This document shows, piece after piece, positions 1 to 8,947 of a stretch of DNA of 64,000 bases (position 1 is the first letter of the stretch; every line of letters begins with the position of its first letter). The notes under the pieces were generated by a model. That model was not told the origin of the DNA. It saw only the letters and a program-made list of their open reading frames with translations, and did no database searches. The translations under genes were made by a program, and so were the position numbers. The DNA is taken from positions 54,477 to 118,476 of the forward strand of contig NZ_QGHA01000013.1 of NCBI RefSeq assembly GCF_003148845.1, given 5' to 3'. Origin of the DNA: Mucilaginibacter oryzae (GTDB taxonomy: Bacteria; Bacteroidota; Bacteroidia; Sphingobacteriales; Sphingobacteriaceae).

Positions 1-410
1 TTAATACCATATTGCTTACGCCGGATAATAAAACTGTGATACTTGCAAACGGTGCCGTATCAAACAATACCGTAGTAAATTATAGCAGGCATGGCAGTAT
101 CCGGGTGGATATTTCGTTGGAGATCGAGCCTCAAAACAACATGGATATTATCCGCCAGATAGCTATCGACGCTTGCCTGTCGCACCCGCTTGTTTTGGCC
201 AACCCAGCCCCGTTGGTTAACCTGTCTAAAATAAACGAAGGCAAAATAGCCATAGGCATTTGCCCCTATACCAAAGCCCAGGATTACTGGACTGTGTTTT
301 TCGGAGCCCAGGAATTAATAAAGAAAGCGTTTGATGAGCATAAAGTTGGCATGCCTGAGCCTCATTTTTATATTACCCAAAGACCTGTCCATACCACGGC
401 GTTAAGTTAA
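1..410 (+). CDS. MscS-family mechanosensitive channel, C-terminal part (5' end outside window)
   Basis: This is the C-terminal part of a small-conductance mechanosensitive ion channel, which opens under membrane tension to release solutes during osmotic downshock. The reading frame is already open at base 3 and the first residues read NTILLTPDNKTVILANGA, the conserved MscS beta-domain strand (TPDN..V..PNG) just after the pore helix. The start codon therefore lies upstream of the window. The rest (NNTVVNYS, then an alpha/beta domain up to residue 132) matches the cytoplasmic cage. No transmembrane helix is visible because that part is cut off. A perfect 18-bp hairpin follows the stop codon. 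Confidence 0.9.
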   Translation, partial: NTILLTPDNKTVILANGAVSNNTVVNYSRHGSIRVDISLEIEPQNNMDIIRQIAIDACLSHPLVLANPAPLVNLSKINEGKIAIGICPYTKAQDYWTVFFGAQELIKKAFDEHKVGMPEPHFYITQRPVHTTALS

Positions 411-430
411 ACACTCCCCGGACTTATGCG

Positions 431-478
431 TAAAGCTATGATGCTGTTCCATCAATAAGCAACAGCATCATAGCTTTA
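431..478. terminator. Perfect hairpin between convergent genes
   Basis: An 18-bp perfect inverted repeat (431-448 with 461-478, 12-base loop) sits between the convergent MscS and VWA genes. The outer stem is TAAAGC/GCTTTA but no clear run of T follows on either side. It probably marks the 3' end of both transcripts. Confidence 0.6.
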
Positions 479-481
479 TGA

Positions 482-2449
482 TCATTTACTTTCTTCAGCC
501 CCGGTTTTAGCCAATAACCTCGCGCTTTCGGCCAGTTTAATAAACTCGGCGCGATATCCCTCATTATCATCGCCCTTGGCGGCGCGCGCCATACGGATAG
601 CCTGCCCGTAGCTTGCATTTTGCTTAAACTGCGAATCACGCAGCAGCATACCTATTTCGGCCACCGAAGCTGCAAATCGAAAATCGGCTGATGTAGCGTT
701 CAAGGGCACGGGATTATCTTTTACCACAACCTGGCTCAGTTTGCTTTTCATCGATGCCGGCTCTTTGTACCTGAACTTAATGGTCATCATTTCATCAGCC
801 GCCGAAGAATAATTAGCCTTAGCCGCTTTTTGATACTTAAGCGGATCAACACTTTGCGAATAATCGTCTTTAACACCGACAGGTACTATTTCATAAAAAG
901 CGGTAACCGTATGGCCGGAGCCCATATCGCCGGCATCTTTTTTATCGTTATTAAAATCTTCTTTAGCTAAAACACGGTTTTCATATCCCAGTAAGCGGTA
1001 AGCCTGCACTTTGGCCGGGTTAAATTCAATTTGCAATTTAACATCCTTAGCAACCGTAAATAAGGTTCCGCCAAACTCGCTCACCAGGGTTTTACGGGCT
1101 TCGGTAATGTTATCTATATAGGCGTAGTTACCATTGCCTTTATCAGCCAGCACTTCCATTTTACTATCTTTATAATTACCCATGCCAAAACCAAACACCG
1201 AAAGGGATACCCCGCTTTCGCGTTCACGCTCTATAAGCTTTTCCATATCATCATCGCCCGAAGCGCCAACATTAAAATCACCATCTGTAGCCAGGATCAC
1301 CCGGTTGTTTCCTTGTTTCATAAAGTTCTTCTCGGCGATCTTATAAGCTAACCTGATACCCTCGCCACCGGCAGTTGAGCCGCCCGCGCTCAGGTTGTCA
1401 ATAGCATTGTTGATGGTTTCCTTTTGATCGCCGGGGGTTGATGCCAATACCTCGCCGGCCGCGCCCGCGTATACCACAATGGCAACCCTGTCTTTAGCGC
1501 GCAGCTGGTTAACCAGCATTTTTAATGATGATTGTACCAACGGTAATTTATTGGGCATATTCATCGATCCGGAAACATCTATTAAAAACACCAGGTTGGA
1601 GGCAGGCAGGTTTCCGGCAGGGATAGTTTTGGCTTTTAACCCTATACGGACCAGCCGATGTTTAGTATTCCATGGCGCGGCTGATAGTTCGGTATGAATA
1701 GCCACCGGATCATTATTTGACGGGCCGCTGAGATTATAATTAAAATAGTTAATCATCTCCTCAATGCGAACGGCATCGTACGGAGGTAACTGCCCGCCAT
1801 TGATAAACCGGCGTACATTACTGTACGAAGCGGCATCCACGTCAACCGAAAAAGTAGAAAGCGGCTCGCTTTCCGGATTTTTAAAACCGTTTTCGGTAAT
1901 GCTTTTATAGCTTTCATCCTGCGGATCGGCAGGTGCGGGTGCAACTAAACCATATCCGGCAGCATCTGCATTTGACGTGATCTGCCGCTTGCTATTGGAT
2001 GTTGCCACAACACCAGCCACCCTGCCCGATAACCGGTTGTTTATTGCCGGAGGTTCGCTTAATCTTACATCGCTAACTGAACTTACACTTCCTGTAACAT
2101 TAACCTTTTTTTGCATGCCATATCCCACTACTACCACTTCATTTAATGACGCTAACGATCTAACCAAATAAACATTCAGCTTATCGCTTTTATCCGGTTT
2201 GATGGTTTGCGAAACATAACCTATAAAACTAAAAGTGAGTGTGCCTTTACCTTCAGGCAAATTGATACTATATCTGCCTTTGGCATCTGTTTGGGTACCT
2301 GTGGCGGTGCCTTCAAGCCTTACCGTTACACCGGATACCGGCAGGCTGTCTTTACTGTCATAAACCACTCCGCTAATGCGGCGTACATTAACCGTCTTAA
2401 ATCCCGTTAAAGCGGCAAACAATAAAATAATTGCAAATATTCTCTTCAT
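482..2449 (-). CDS. VWA domain protein with N-terminal carboxypeptidase-regulatory-like domain (YfbK type)
   Basis: A 655-residue exported protein of unknown substrate. It has a signal peptide (about 1-18), a CarboxypepD_reg-like beta-sandwich (about 24-97), and then a stretch reading LNEVVVVGYGMQKK that looks like the start of a SusC-type TonB receptor plug but stops there. The YfbK N-terminal motif SVDVDAASYSNVRRFI (about 201-216) precedes a von Willebrand A domain with an intact MIDAS motif DVSGS at 291-295. The C-terminal 170 residues match the YfbK C-terminal domain. The start codon lies 84 bp from the divergent ECF sigma factor, so the two units may share regulation. In this family the VWA domain binds protein partners through a metal ion; the partner here is unknown. 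Confidence 0.88.
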   Translation of the reverse strand: MKRIFAIILLFAALTGFKTVNVRRISGVVYDSKDSLPVSGVTVRLEGTATGTQTDAKGRYSINLPEGKGTLTFSFIGYVSQTIKPDKSDKLNVYLVRSLASLNEVVVVGYGMQKKVNVTGSVSSVSDVRLSEPPAINNRLSGRVAGVVATSNSKRQITSNADAAGYGLVAPAPADPQDESYKSITENGFKNPESEPLSTFSVDVDAASYSNVRRFINGGQLPPYDAVRIEEMINYFNYNLSGPSNNDPVAIHTELSAAPWNTKHRLVRIGLKAKTIPAGNLPASNLVFLIDVSGSMNMPNKLPLVQSSLKMLVNQLRAKDRVAIVVYAGAAGEVLASTPGDQKETINNAIDNLSAGGSTAGGEGIRLAYKIAEKNFMKQGNNRVILATDGDFNVGASGDDDMEKLIERERESGVSLSVFGFGMGNYKDSKMEVLADKGNGNYAYIDNITEARKTLVSEFGGTLFTVAKDVKLQIEFNPAKVQAYRLLGYENRVLAKEDFNNDKKDAGDMGSGHTVTAFYEIVPVGVKDDYSQSVDPLKYQKAAKANYSSAADEMMTIKFRYKEPASMKSKLSQVVVKDNPVPLNATSADFRFAASVAEIGMLLRDSQFKQNASYGQAIRMARAAKGDDNEGYRAEFIKLAESARLLAKTGAEESK

Positions 2450-2515
2450 GGCTCCTTTTATTTTTACCTTAAAGATGCCCGGGATACTTGATTTCCATAA
2501 ACCATTAAAAAAAAT

Positions 2516-2523
2516 TAATTTTG
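2516..2523 (+). promoter_or_regulatory. Bacteroidota -7 element for the ECF sigma gene
   Basis: TAATTTTG matches the Bacteroidota -7 consensus TAnnTTTG, with a TTTC-type -33 element about 21 bp upstream. The expected transcript start is only a few bases before the ATG at 2534. Confidence 0.5.
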
Positions 2524-2533
2524 TACTGTTTTA

Positions 2534-3103
2534 ATGAACCTATTTATAAAACCCAAAAAACCAGGGACATCAACAGACGAGGAACTAATTAGTGATTATC
2601 GGACAAGCGGTAACCTAACGGTTTTGGGCAGCTTATACCAACGGTATATGCAGCTTATTTATGGCGTTTGCCTTAAATATCTTAAGAACGAAGAGCTGGC
2701 CAAAGATGCCGTAATGGGCATTTTTGAAGAATTGGTTGATAAAGTGCAGAAGCATGATATTAAACAGTTCAGGAATTGGGTTTATGTACTTGGGCGCAAT
2801 TATTGTTTGATGCAATTGCGAAGCGATAAAAAAATGAACCTCGTTAATTTAGATGAGGTTGTGGAATTTACCCCGCTTTTGCATCATGATGATAGTAGTA
2901 AAGAAGAAACATTAAAAGCGCTTGAACGCTGTATTGATAAGTTAGCGGGCGCTCAAAAACAAAGTATCGATCTTTTTTATTTAAAAGAGAAGTGCTATAA
3001 GGAAATTGCCGAAATAAGCGGGTATACCTTAAATGAGGTAAAAAGCTATATCCAAAACGGCAAGCGTAATTTAAAAATTTGCCTCGAACGTAACCGTGCA
3101 TAG
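2534..3103 (+). CDS. RNA polymerase ECF-type sigma factor
   Basis: A 189-residue sigma-70 family protein of ECF size. Region 2 spans about residues 18-95 (DEELISDYR, LYQRYMQLIYGVCLKYL, FRNWVYVLGRNYCL). Region 4 spans about 130-185, with a helix-turn-helix reading YKEIAEISGYTLNEVKSYIQNGKRNLK. It should direct RNA polymerase to a small target set; the divergent VWA gene and the downstream gene are the obvious candidates. Its last 8 bases overlap the next gene, as is usual for a sigma/anti-sigma pair. Confidence 0.9.
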   Translation: MNLFIKPKKPGTSTDEELISDYRTSGNLTVLGSLYQRYMQLIYGVCLKYLKNEELAKDAVMGIFEELVDKVQKHDIKQFRNWVYVLGRNYCLMQLRSDKKMNLVNLDEVVEFTPLLHHDDSSKEETLKALERCIDKLAGAQKQSIDLFYLKEKCYKEIAEISGYTLNEVKSYIQNGKRNLKICLERNRA

Positions 3104-4484
3104 TAACAGGGTCAACATATCGCTAATACAAAAGTATCTTGCCGGCGAGCTTGATGCCCGTGCTATGCACCAACTTGAAATGCAGGCGCTGGATGATCCC
3201 TTTTTAATGGATGCCATTGAAGGCTACGGAAGTGTAAAAGCCGATCAGCAACTTAACCTCGACGATCTGTCACAACGTTTGCAGAAACGCACCCGGGAAG
3301 AAAGAGGCTTTGTTATACCCTGGAAGGTTTGGCCTATTGCCGCTTCAGTTTTAATGGTGCTCACTATTGGCGGGCTTTATGTTAGAAGATCTGCAAATAA
3401 CCAACTTAAACCGGAGAAAAACATTGCAGCCAATAACGCTTTACCCCCTGCGCCAGTTGCCGGCGATACTATAAAAAAAGCGGATACCACAAAAGCCACA
3501 CTGCTTGCCAGGCGGGCTCCGAAGTTTGTTGTTCCCGTACACAAAGCAAAGTCGACTAAACCATTATCAAATTCTATTTATCAGCAGGAAATTTCGGCGG
3601 GCGATAAGGTGGCTAATAATGTTGCTCCTGCTGCTAATAGCGGTTTTGGCTCAGCGCCACCACCTGCATCAGATACCAAAGCTAATTATCAGTACGATAC
3701 AAAACCGGATGTGAGCCTTGATGAAAGGGTTGCTTTCGGTTATATGTCTTCTGCCAAAAAAGATTCGGCAGCTCAAAACCTGTTGGGCCTAAGGGCAAAA
3801 ACCACCAAAACATCGTCCGCGCCTGCATTGCTTAAATTACAGGGGAAGGTTGATGGGGTAATTTCAACACCAGCGCCGGGTTATAGCGGTAAAAACGCTG
3901 CCGAATCGCGGTATATAGCGGGTACCATTATTTCGAGAAACGATGGTTCGCCTTTAATAGGCGCTGCCATCAGGATCAAAGGCACTAACCGCAGTACCGT
4001 AACCGATGTTAACGGGAAATTTTCACTCTCATCCCCGGTTGATAACGCTACGCTTGACGTGGCCTATATCGGTTACCAGCGCAGGCAGGTAAACGCCACC
4101 CGCGGCGATAGCGTTAAAATTGCTTTGGCCGAAGATGGAAATGCCCTGAGTGAAGTGGTGGTAGTGGGCCATAAGCAGGATGATGACGACGGCGACGCGC
4201 CCGCGGCCATAGCAGCGCATCCGCAACTGGGTTGGGGCGGCCTGAAAAAATACTTACAGGCCAATGCTGTAATGCCGGATGGAACAACAGGCACGGTCAC
4301 CGTTATGTTCACAGTTTTCCCAAGCGGGATAATTGATGAATTTGGTATTAAAAAAGGACTGAATGAGGCGGTTAATCAAAAAGCCATCGAACTGATTAGA
4401 AACGGACCCGCATGGACAGGTAACAGTAATCATAAACCCGAACAGGTTACCGTGAAAGTGAAGTTTCGGAAACAGCAGCAGTAA
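3096..4484 (+). CDS. Anti-sigma-like membrane protein with carboxypeptidase-regulatory and TonB C-terminal domains
   Basis: A 462-residue single-pass inner-membrane protein beginning at a GTG inside the sigma gene. The N-terminal 65 residues (ISLIQKYLAGELDARAMHQLE...MDAIEGY) form a cytoplasmic zinc-less anti-sigma-like segment. A transmembrane helix follows at about 80-97. A long Pro/Ala/Lys-rich periplasmic linker leads to a CarboxypepD_reg-like domain (about 272-345) ending in the LSEVVVVG plug-like motif. The last 80 residues resemble a TonB C-terminal domain (GTVTVMFTVFPSG...VKVKFRK). The overlap with the sigma gene suggests translational coupling. I infer that it holds the sigma factor and senses or contacts an outer-membrane partner through the TonB-like end. 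The anti-sigma role is not proven by the sequence. Confidence 0.75.
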   Translation: MHSNRVNISLIQKYLAGELDARAMHQLEMQALDDPFLMDAIEGYGSVKADQQLNLDDLSQRLQKRTREERGFVIPWKVWPIAASVLMVLTIGGLYVRRSANNQLKPEKNIAANNALPPAPVAGDTIKKADTTKATLLARRAPKFVVPVHKAKSTKPLSNSIYQQEISAGDKVANNVAPAANSGFGSAPPPASDTKANYQYDTKPDVSLDERVAFGYMSSAKKDSAAQNLLGLRAKTTKTSSAPALLKLQGKVDGVISTPAPGYSGKNAAESRYIAGTIISRNDGSPLIGAAIRIKGTNRSTVTDVNGKFSLSSPVDNATLDVAYIGYQRRQVNATRGDSVKIALAEDGNALSEVVVVGHKQDDDDGDAPAAIAAHPQLGWGGLKKYLQANAVMPDGTTGTVTVMFTVFPSGIIDEFGIKKGLNEAVNQKAIELIRNGPAWTGNSNHKPEQVTVKVKFRKQQQ

Positions 4485-4605
4485 CCATTCTGAGTTATTG
4501 GCATTAACTACCCTAAAGAGCGAAAACACCCCTTAAAACACTTTTCTGCTTTGTAGCCTTCGCGTGCTTAAAGCTATACGCCAGGCCTAACTTATCCATA
4601 ATAAA

Positions 4606-4633
4606 AAAGGGAATAAGTTACCTCATCCCCTTT
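4606..4633. terminator. Possible bidirectional terminator
   Basis: AAAGGG and CCCTTT arms with a loop of about 16 bases, A-rich on the left and T-rich on the right, lie between the convergent anti-sigma-like and DUF4197 genes. The stem is short. Confidence 0.35.
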
Positions 4634-4656
4634 AATTAATCAGAAAAAATCTTTTA

Positions 4657-5385
4657 TTACCCCTTTTTCCTATCAGCAAAACCAAACACCTTTTGTAATA
4701 AAGGTGTGGTGCGGGCACCGAGATTCTGGCGAATGTTTAACTCCTCTTTGGCGATTTCAACAAATAAACCGTCGATAGCTTTTTGGGTAACGTAATCGCT
4801 GATATCCGGGTTAATTTTTGATACGAATGGCACTTTGTTATAAGCCATAGCAGCATCGGTATAGTATTTAGTGGCGTTCACCTTGTTTAAACTACCCTGA
4901 ATAACCGGTTTAAACTGCAAGCTGAGCTTAGCGGTTGTGGTGCGTTTAAAATATTGCGTAGCTGCATCCTGGCTGCCCAGCAAAATATTGGTAACATCCT
5001 GCAGGGTCATTTGCTTAATGGCATCAATAAAAATAGGCTTAGCCTGTTTGGCGGCATCCTCGGCGGCACGGTTAAGCGACAGGATCACATTATCACAAAG
5101 GCTGTTCAGGCCAAGGCTGCGTAAGGTTTTTTCTGCCTTTTGGGCTTCGGGCGGGAAAAGGATTTTGATGGCGGCATTGCCAAAAAAGCCGTCAACCGCC
5201 GAAAGCTGATCAGAACTTTTACCGGTACCTATTTCAAGCGCCTGTTTTAAACCGTTACCAATTTCGAGCGATGTTGGCGTTCCCTGGTTTTGCACCGCGG
5301 CATTAGCTACCTGGTTAAGGGTATCACAACTGCTAAAGGTTATGAATGCGATAAGAACAGGTATAACGAGTAATTTTGTTTTCAT
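4657..5385 (-). CDS. DUF4197 lipoprotein
   Basis: A 242-residue lipoprotein. The signal peptide ends in a lipobox (FSSC, Cys20). The rest is a helical DUF4197 domain (about 38-240) with recognisable segments FFGNAAIKILFPPEAQ, LQDVTNILLG, AATQYFKRTT and KAIDGLFVEIAKEE. The family is widespread in Bacteroidota and proteobacteria, and no activity is established. It is followed by the phosphate transporter on the same strand, but it lies downstream of it with a 31-bp gap, so it may be the last gene of that run. Confidence 0.88.
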   Translation of the reverse strand: MKTKLLVIPVLIAFITFSSCDTLNQVANAAVQNQGTPTSLEIGNGLKQALEIGTGKSSDQLSAVDGFFGNAAIKILFPPEAQKAEKTLRSLGLNSLCDNVILSLNRAAEDAAKQAKPIFIDAIKQMTLQDVTNILLGSQDAATQYFKRTTTAKLSLQFKPVIQGSLNKVNATKYYTDAAMAYNKVPFVSKINPDISDYVTQKAIDGLFVEIAKEELNIRQNLGARTTPLLQKVFGFADRKKG

Positions 5386-5416
5386 GATAGTTGTAACAAA
5401 AACACCCCGGTTATGT

Positions 5417-6427
5417 TTAAGCCAGGAAATGTAATAAAGCGAATACGCAGCCGGCTATCAAGGCGGAGATAGGGATGGTGATGATCCACGCCCAAACCAG
5501 GTTAATGGTTACGCCCCAACGCACTGCCGATACCCTTTTGGTTAAACCCACACCTATAATTGAACCGGTAATGGTGTGCGTGGTTGAAACCGGGATCCCG
5601 AAACGTTCGGTAATAAATAGCGTGATGGCGCCGGCAGTTTCGGCACTTACACCCTCAAGTGGCGTTACCTTGGTAATTTTCGATCCCATGGTTTTCACAA
5701 TCTTCCAGCCACCCGACATTGTTCCGGCCGCGATAGCTGAGTAACAGGCCAACGGGATCCATTCCGGCATCATATCACCGGCTTTTATAATTTTTGAAGC
5801 GATAAGGCTTACATACAAAATACCCATTACTTTTTGGGCGTCATTACCGCCATGCGCAAAACTCAAAGCTGCAGATGATACCAATTGCGCACGTTTAAAC
5901 CAACGTTCGGCAACGGCCGGCCTGGCGTTTTTGCACAGGTGTAATATTAAAATAGTAACAATATAAGCGATGATTAACCCGATAAACGGTGCCAGTACAA
6001 TGTAAGCTATAATTTTAAGCACATACTGCATCTCTACAGCCTTTACAACATTAACCCCGAGGTACAGCGCGTTGGTCATGCCGGCACCGGCAAAACCGCC
6101 TATCAGCGTATGTGATGAACTTGAGGGGATACCGAACCACCAGGTAATGAGGTTCCAGGTGATGGCAGCAACCAAACCGGCTAAAATTACATGTAGGGTA
6201 ACATATTGCTCAATAACAATTTTTGATACGGTATTGGCCACCTTATGGTCTTTGATAAAAAAGTAGGCGGCAAAGTTAAAAACAGCGGCCATTAACACGG
6301 CCTGGAAAGGTGTTAACACCTTGGTAGATACTATGGTGGCTATAGAGTTTGCCGCATCATGAAAACCATTGGTATAATCAAACAGCAGGGCAAGTATAAC
6401 AATAATTACAAGTAGGGAAGTAACCAT
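5417..6427 (-). CDS. Inorganic phosphate transporter, PiT family
   Basis: A 336-residue inner-membrane permease with about ten hydrophobic helices. Both PiT signature repeats are visible: DYTNGFHDAANSIATIVSTK near the N terminus and SFAHGGNDAQKVMGI in the middle, with PVSTTHTITGSIIGVG near the C terminus. PiT proteins import phosphate by proton or sodium symport with low affinity. A DUF47 gene sits 22 bp upstream, the standard partner arrangement. Confidence 0.95.
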   Translation of the reverse strand: MVTSLLVIIVILALLFDYTNGFHDAANSIATIVSTKVLTPFQAVLMAAVFNFAAYFFIKDHKVANTVSKIVIEQYVTLHVILAGLVAAITWNLITWWFGIPSSSSHTLIGGFAGAGMTNALYLGVNVVKAVEMQYVLKIIAYIVLAPFIGLIIAYIVTILILHLCKNARPAVAERWFKRAQLVSSAALSFAHGGNDAQKVMGILYVSLIASKIIKAGDMMPEWIPLACYSAIAAGTMSGGWKIVKTMGSKITKVTPLEGVSAETAGAITLFITERFGIPVSTTHTITGSIIGVGLTKRVSAVRWGVTINLVWAWIITIPISALIAGCVFALLHFLA

Positions 6428-6449
6428 TTAGCTGGAGATAAGGTAAAAC

Positions 6450-7100
6450 TTAAGCGTTTTTAACTAAAATTGATTCCATAACATTGGCGGCATCTTCGCA
6501 CATATCGGTAGCGGTTTCTAAAGCGGCCAGGATCTCTTTATATTTTATCAGGCGGATAGCATCCTTTTCGTACAGGAATAAATCGGCTACAGCGCGGTCA
6601 AATACATAATCGGCCTGGTTTTCAACGCTGTTTATCCTGATGCATGAATCGGCAATGTTGCGTACGTTACGCAAATCCTTTAACTCTCTTACAGCTTTTT
6701 CAAGGTCGATGCTGGCCTGCAGGATCAGGTCAGACAATTTGCGGATGTGCTCATTCAAATCATCAATGCGGTACAGGCTCATGCGGTTGGCAGCGCCCTG
6801 TATGTAATCAGCAACATCGTCAATAGCGGTAGCCAGCGCGTGAATGTCTTCACGATCAAACGGGGTGATAAAGTTTTTTCCCAGTTCCAGGTAAATCTGG
6901 TGGGTATACTCATCGCCTTTGTTTTCAAGCTTATCTATGTTTTTGTAAAGTTCCTCGCGGGTAACCTCATCGTTGGAGTTTACAGCTTCAACCAATACAG
7001 TTGCCATCGCTACAACGTTAGCTGTTGCCTGTTCAAACAATGGAAAGAAGATCTTCTTATCTTTCGGTACAAAATATTGGAATATGCTATTTAACGACAT
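6450..7100 (-). CDS. DUF47 family PhoU-like protein
   Basis: A 216-residue all-helical cytoplasmic protein of the DUF47/PhoU-like family (FFPLFEQATANVVAMATVLVEAV, DREDIHALATAIDDVADYI, AATDMCEDAANVMESI). DUF47 proteins are encoded next to PiT permeases and are thought to modulate them, as PhoU does for Pst. Here the pair is clearly an operon. The histidine kinase lies 47 bp upstream on the same strand. Confidence 0.92.
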   Translation of the reverse strand: MSLNSIFQYFVPKDKKIFFPLFEQATANVVAMATVLVEAVNSNDEVTREELYKNIDKLENKGDEYTHQIYLELGKNFITPFDREDIHALATAIDDVADYIQGAANRMSLYRIDDLNEHIRKLSDLILQASIDLEKAVRELKDLRNVRNIADSCIRINSVENQADYVFDRAVADLFLYEKDAIRLIKYKEILAALETATDMCEDAANVMESILVKNA

Positions 7101-7147
7101 AGTGATTTGAAATTGTGTAAAGGTACGGTTAGTATATTAAATTAATG

Positions 7148-8212
7148 TTAACTTTTTAACACAGGTAAATTCGGGAACGGAATGGTTTGCTTGGCCCGCT
7201 GTAAAGTGAAGCCAAAGGTTGAACCTAACCCTTCGGTACTGCGCACGTTAATGGTTTGCTGGTGCGCCTCAATAATGTGCTTAACAATAGCCAGGCCCAG
7301 GCCCGAACCACCAATTTGCCTCGAACGGCTGCTATCTGTGCGGAAGAACCGCTCAAATAAACGGGGTAAATATTTTTCTTCAATGCCAATGCCGTCGTCG
7401 GTCACTTCAACCAGCACCTGGTCATGCAGCTGGAACAGGCTCACCGAGGTTTCGCCTTCTTCCTTGCCATATTTAAATGAGTTATCGATGAGGTTAACCA
7501 ATACCTGGCGAATCTTTTCCCTGTCGGCATTAACCACAATCGGCTCGTCGTACTTTTGTTTAAATACCAGCTTAATATGGTATTGCTTGCCCTTAATCTC
7601 TAATGATTCAAATACCTCTTTGATCAGATCATTGATCTTGAACTTGGTGTAATTGATCGGCATCTCGCCCGATTCCAGTTTGGAGATCTCATCCAGATCT
7701 TTGATCAGGTAACTTAGCCTGTCAACATTTTTGGAGGCTTTTTCCAGGAACTGCCTGGCCATTTCCTTATCTTCAAAGTCGTCGTCCTGCAGGGCTTCTA
7801 TATAGCCCTGAATAGCGAAAAGCGGGGTTTTAAACTCGTGCGAGATATTAGATAAAAAATCGCGGCGAAATTTTTCCTGCTTGCGCAGCTCGTCAATTTC
7901 GGTTTTCTTTTGTTTAGCCCATTCTTTTACTTCCTGTTCAACATCAGCAATGGGATTGGCCGATACGTGTTCGCCCAGGGCATCGCGCAGGTCGCGCCCC
8001 AGTTTCAGGTTATGAATGAGTTTGTAAATAAGCTTAATACGCGAGTAAATGTACTTTTCGATGAGGTAATAAAATACAAAATAGCTTACACCAAGGGCAA
8101 CGGTGAAGGTTACCATCACATCGTACCACTTATGCTGAAAATAAAAATTAACCGCCGAGAGCGTAATAGCTACGCCAAGGGAGGTTGTTAAAACCAGTAC
8201 ACGCAAATTCAT
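7148..8212 (-). CDS. PhoR-like sensor histidine kinase
   Basis: A 354-residue membrane histidine kinase with two transmembrane helices (about 5-25 and 33-52) and a very short periplasmic loop, so no large sensor domain. The HisKA H-box reads FLSNISHEFKTPLFAIQGY. The HATPase domain has an N box (DNSFKYG), G1 (DDGIGIEEKYLPRLFERFFR) and G2 (GGSGLGLAIVKHI). No response regulator is adjacent. It stands between the methyltransferase (9 bp upstream) and DUF47-PiT, so it could be transcribed with either group. A phosphate-related role is inference from position. Confidence 0.93.
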   Translation of the reverse strand: MNLRVLVLTTSLGVAITLSAVNFYFQHKWYDVMVTFTVALGVSYFVFYYLIEKYIYSRIKLIYKLIHNLKLGRDLRDALGEHVSANPIADVEQEVKEWAKQKKTEIDELRKQEKFRRDFLSNISHEFKTPLFAIQGYIEALQDDDFEDKEMARQFLEKASKNVDRLSYLIKDLDEISKLESGEMPINYTKFKINDLIKEVFESLEIKGKQYHIKLVFKQKYDEPIVVNADREKIRQVLVNLIDNSFKYGKEEGETSVSLFQLHDQVLVEVTDDGIGIEEKYLPRLFERFFRTDSSRSRQIGGSGLGLAIVKHIIEAHQQTINVRSTEGLGSTFGFTLQRAKQTIPFPNLPVLKS

Positions 8213-8221
8213 AGCGTAAAG

Positions 8222-8947
8222 CTACGATTTATAGATGATTAACTCCCACCTGAACGGCCAGCGCCATGTTAATTTAAAGTTATTAATTTGTGCTTTTTGT
8301 AATAAAGCTAACAACTCGTGCCTTTTAAAGCCCCGCCTTACCGAAAGCGGGCCGTCATTACGCGCCATTTTGTTACGGGTAAAAACATGGGTAATCAGCA
8401 TAACGGCATAGTACAAAACGGGGTGCCGGTGCAAATCAGTAATAATAATTCCTTTCCGTGCCGATGTCTGCATGTTTTTAACGAGTGTTACCCATTGTTC
8501 ATCGTTAAAATGATGGGTAAAAAGGCTGCATACAATCACATCTGTTTTGTTGATCTGGTGGATATCTTCAATCACATCGGCCTGTATATAGCTGATATTG
8601 CTAAAACTCCCGGATTGCTCGCGGGCAAACCTCAGCGCCGCGGGTGCGGCATCTATCCCCTTTAGCTTGAGGCGATACTTTTGATGGGCGCCCCATTTCG
8701 CTATCGCGATGAGCACATCTCCGCCCCCGCACCCCCAATCAGTTATAGAATAGTTATCCCGCACGGGAAAATTCCGCAGCGTTTGGATAATGCTTTTATG
8801 GCCGCCAAACCAGGCGTTCATTTTTCCTAAACCTTCCAAAACAGGATCGATCTGGGCAGGTGGAAGATCAAAATCGTCCATAATCTCAAGGGCAAATGTG
8901 CGGTAATCTAAATCGGGCATATAATACAATACGCCTGATTTATCCAA
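8222..8947 (-). CDS. Class I SAM-dependent methyltransferase of the type III PKS cluster
   Basis: A 241-residue methyltransferase. Motif I is ITDWGCGGGDVLIAIAKWG, followed by an acidic loop (LKGIDAAP) and DVIVCSLFTHHF as the motif IV region. The family resembles small-molecule O- or C-methyltransferases. Its start overlaps the FAD oxidoreductase stop by 8 bp, so the two are translationally coupled. That places it firmly in the polyketide operon, where it most likely methylates the polyketide-derived ring or a hydroxyl added by the oxidoreductase. This is inference by analogy with the Streptomyces srs phenolic-lipid operon (type III PKS, methyltransferase, flavin hydroxylase). Confidence 0.88.
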   Translation of the reverse strand: MDKSGVLYYMPDLDYRTFALEIMDDFDLPPAQIDPVLEGLGKMNAWFGGHKSIIQTLRNFPVRDNYSITDWGCGGGDVLIAIAKWGAHQKYRLKLKGIDAAPAALRFAREQSGSFSNISYIQADVIEDIHQINKTDVIVCSLFTHHFNDEQWVTLVKNMQTSARKGIIITDLHRHPVLYYAVMLITHVFTRNKMARNDGPLSVRRGFKRHELLALLQKAQINNFKLTWRWPFRWELIIYKS

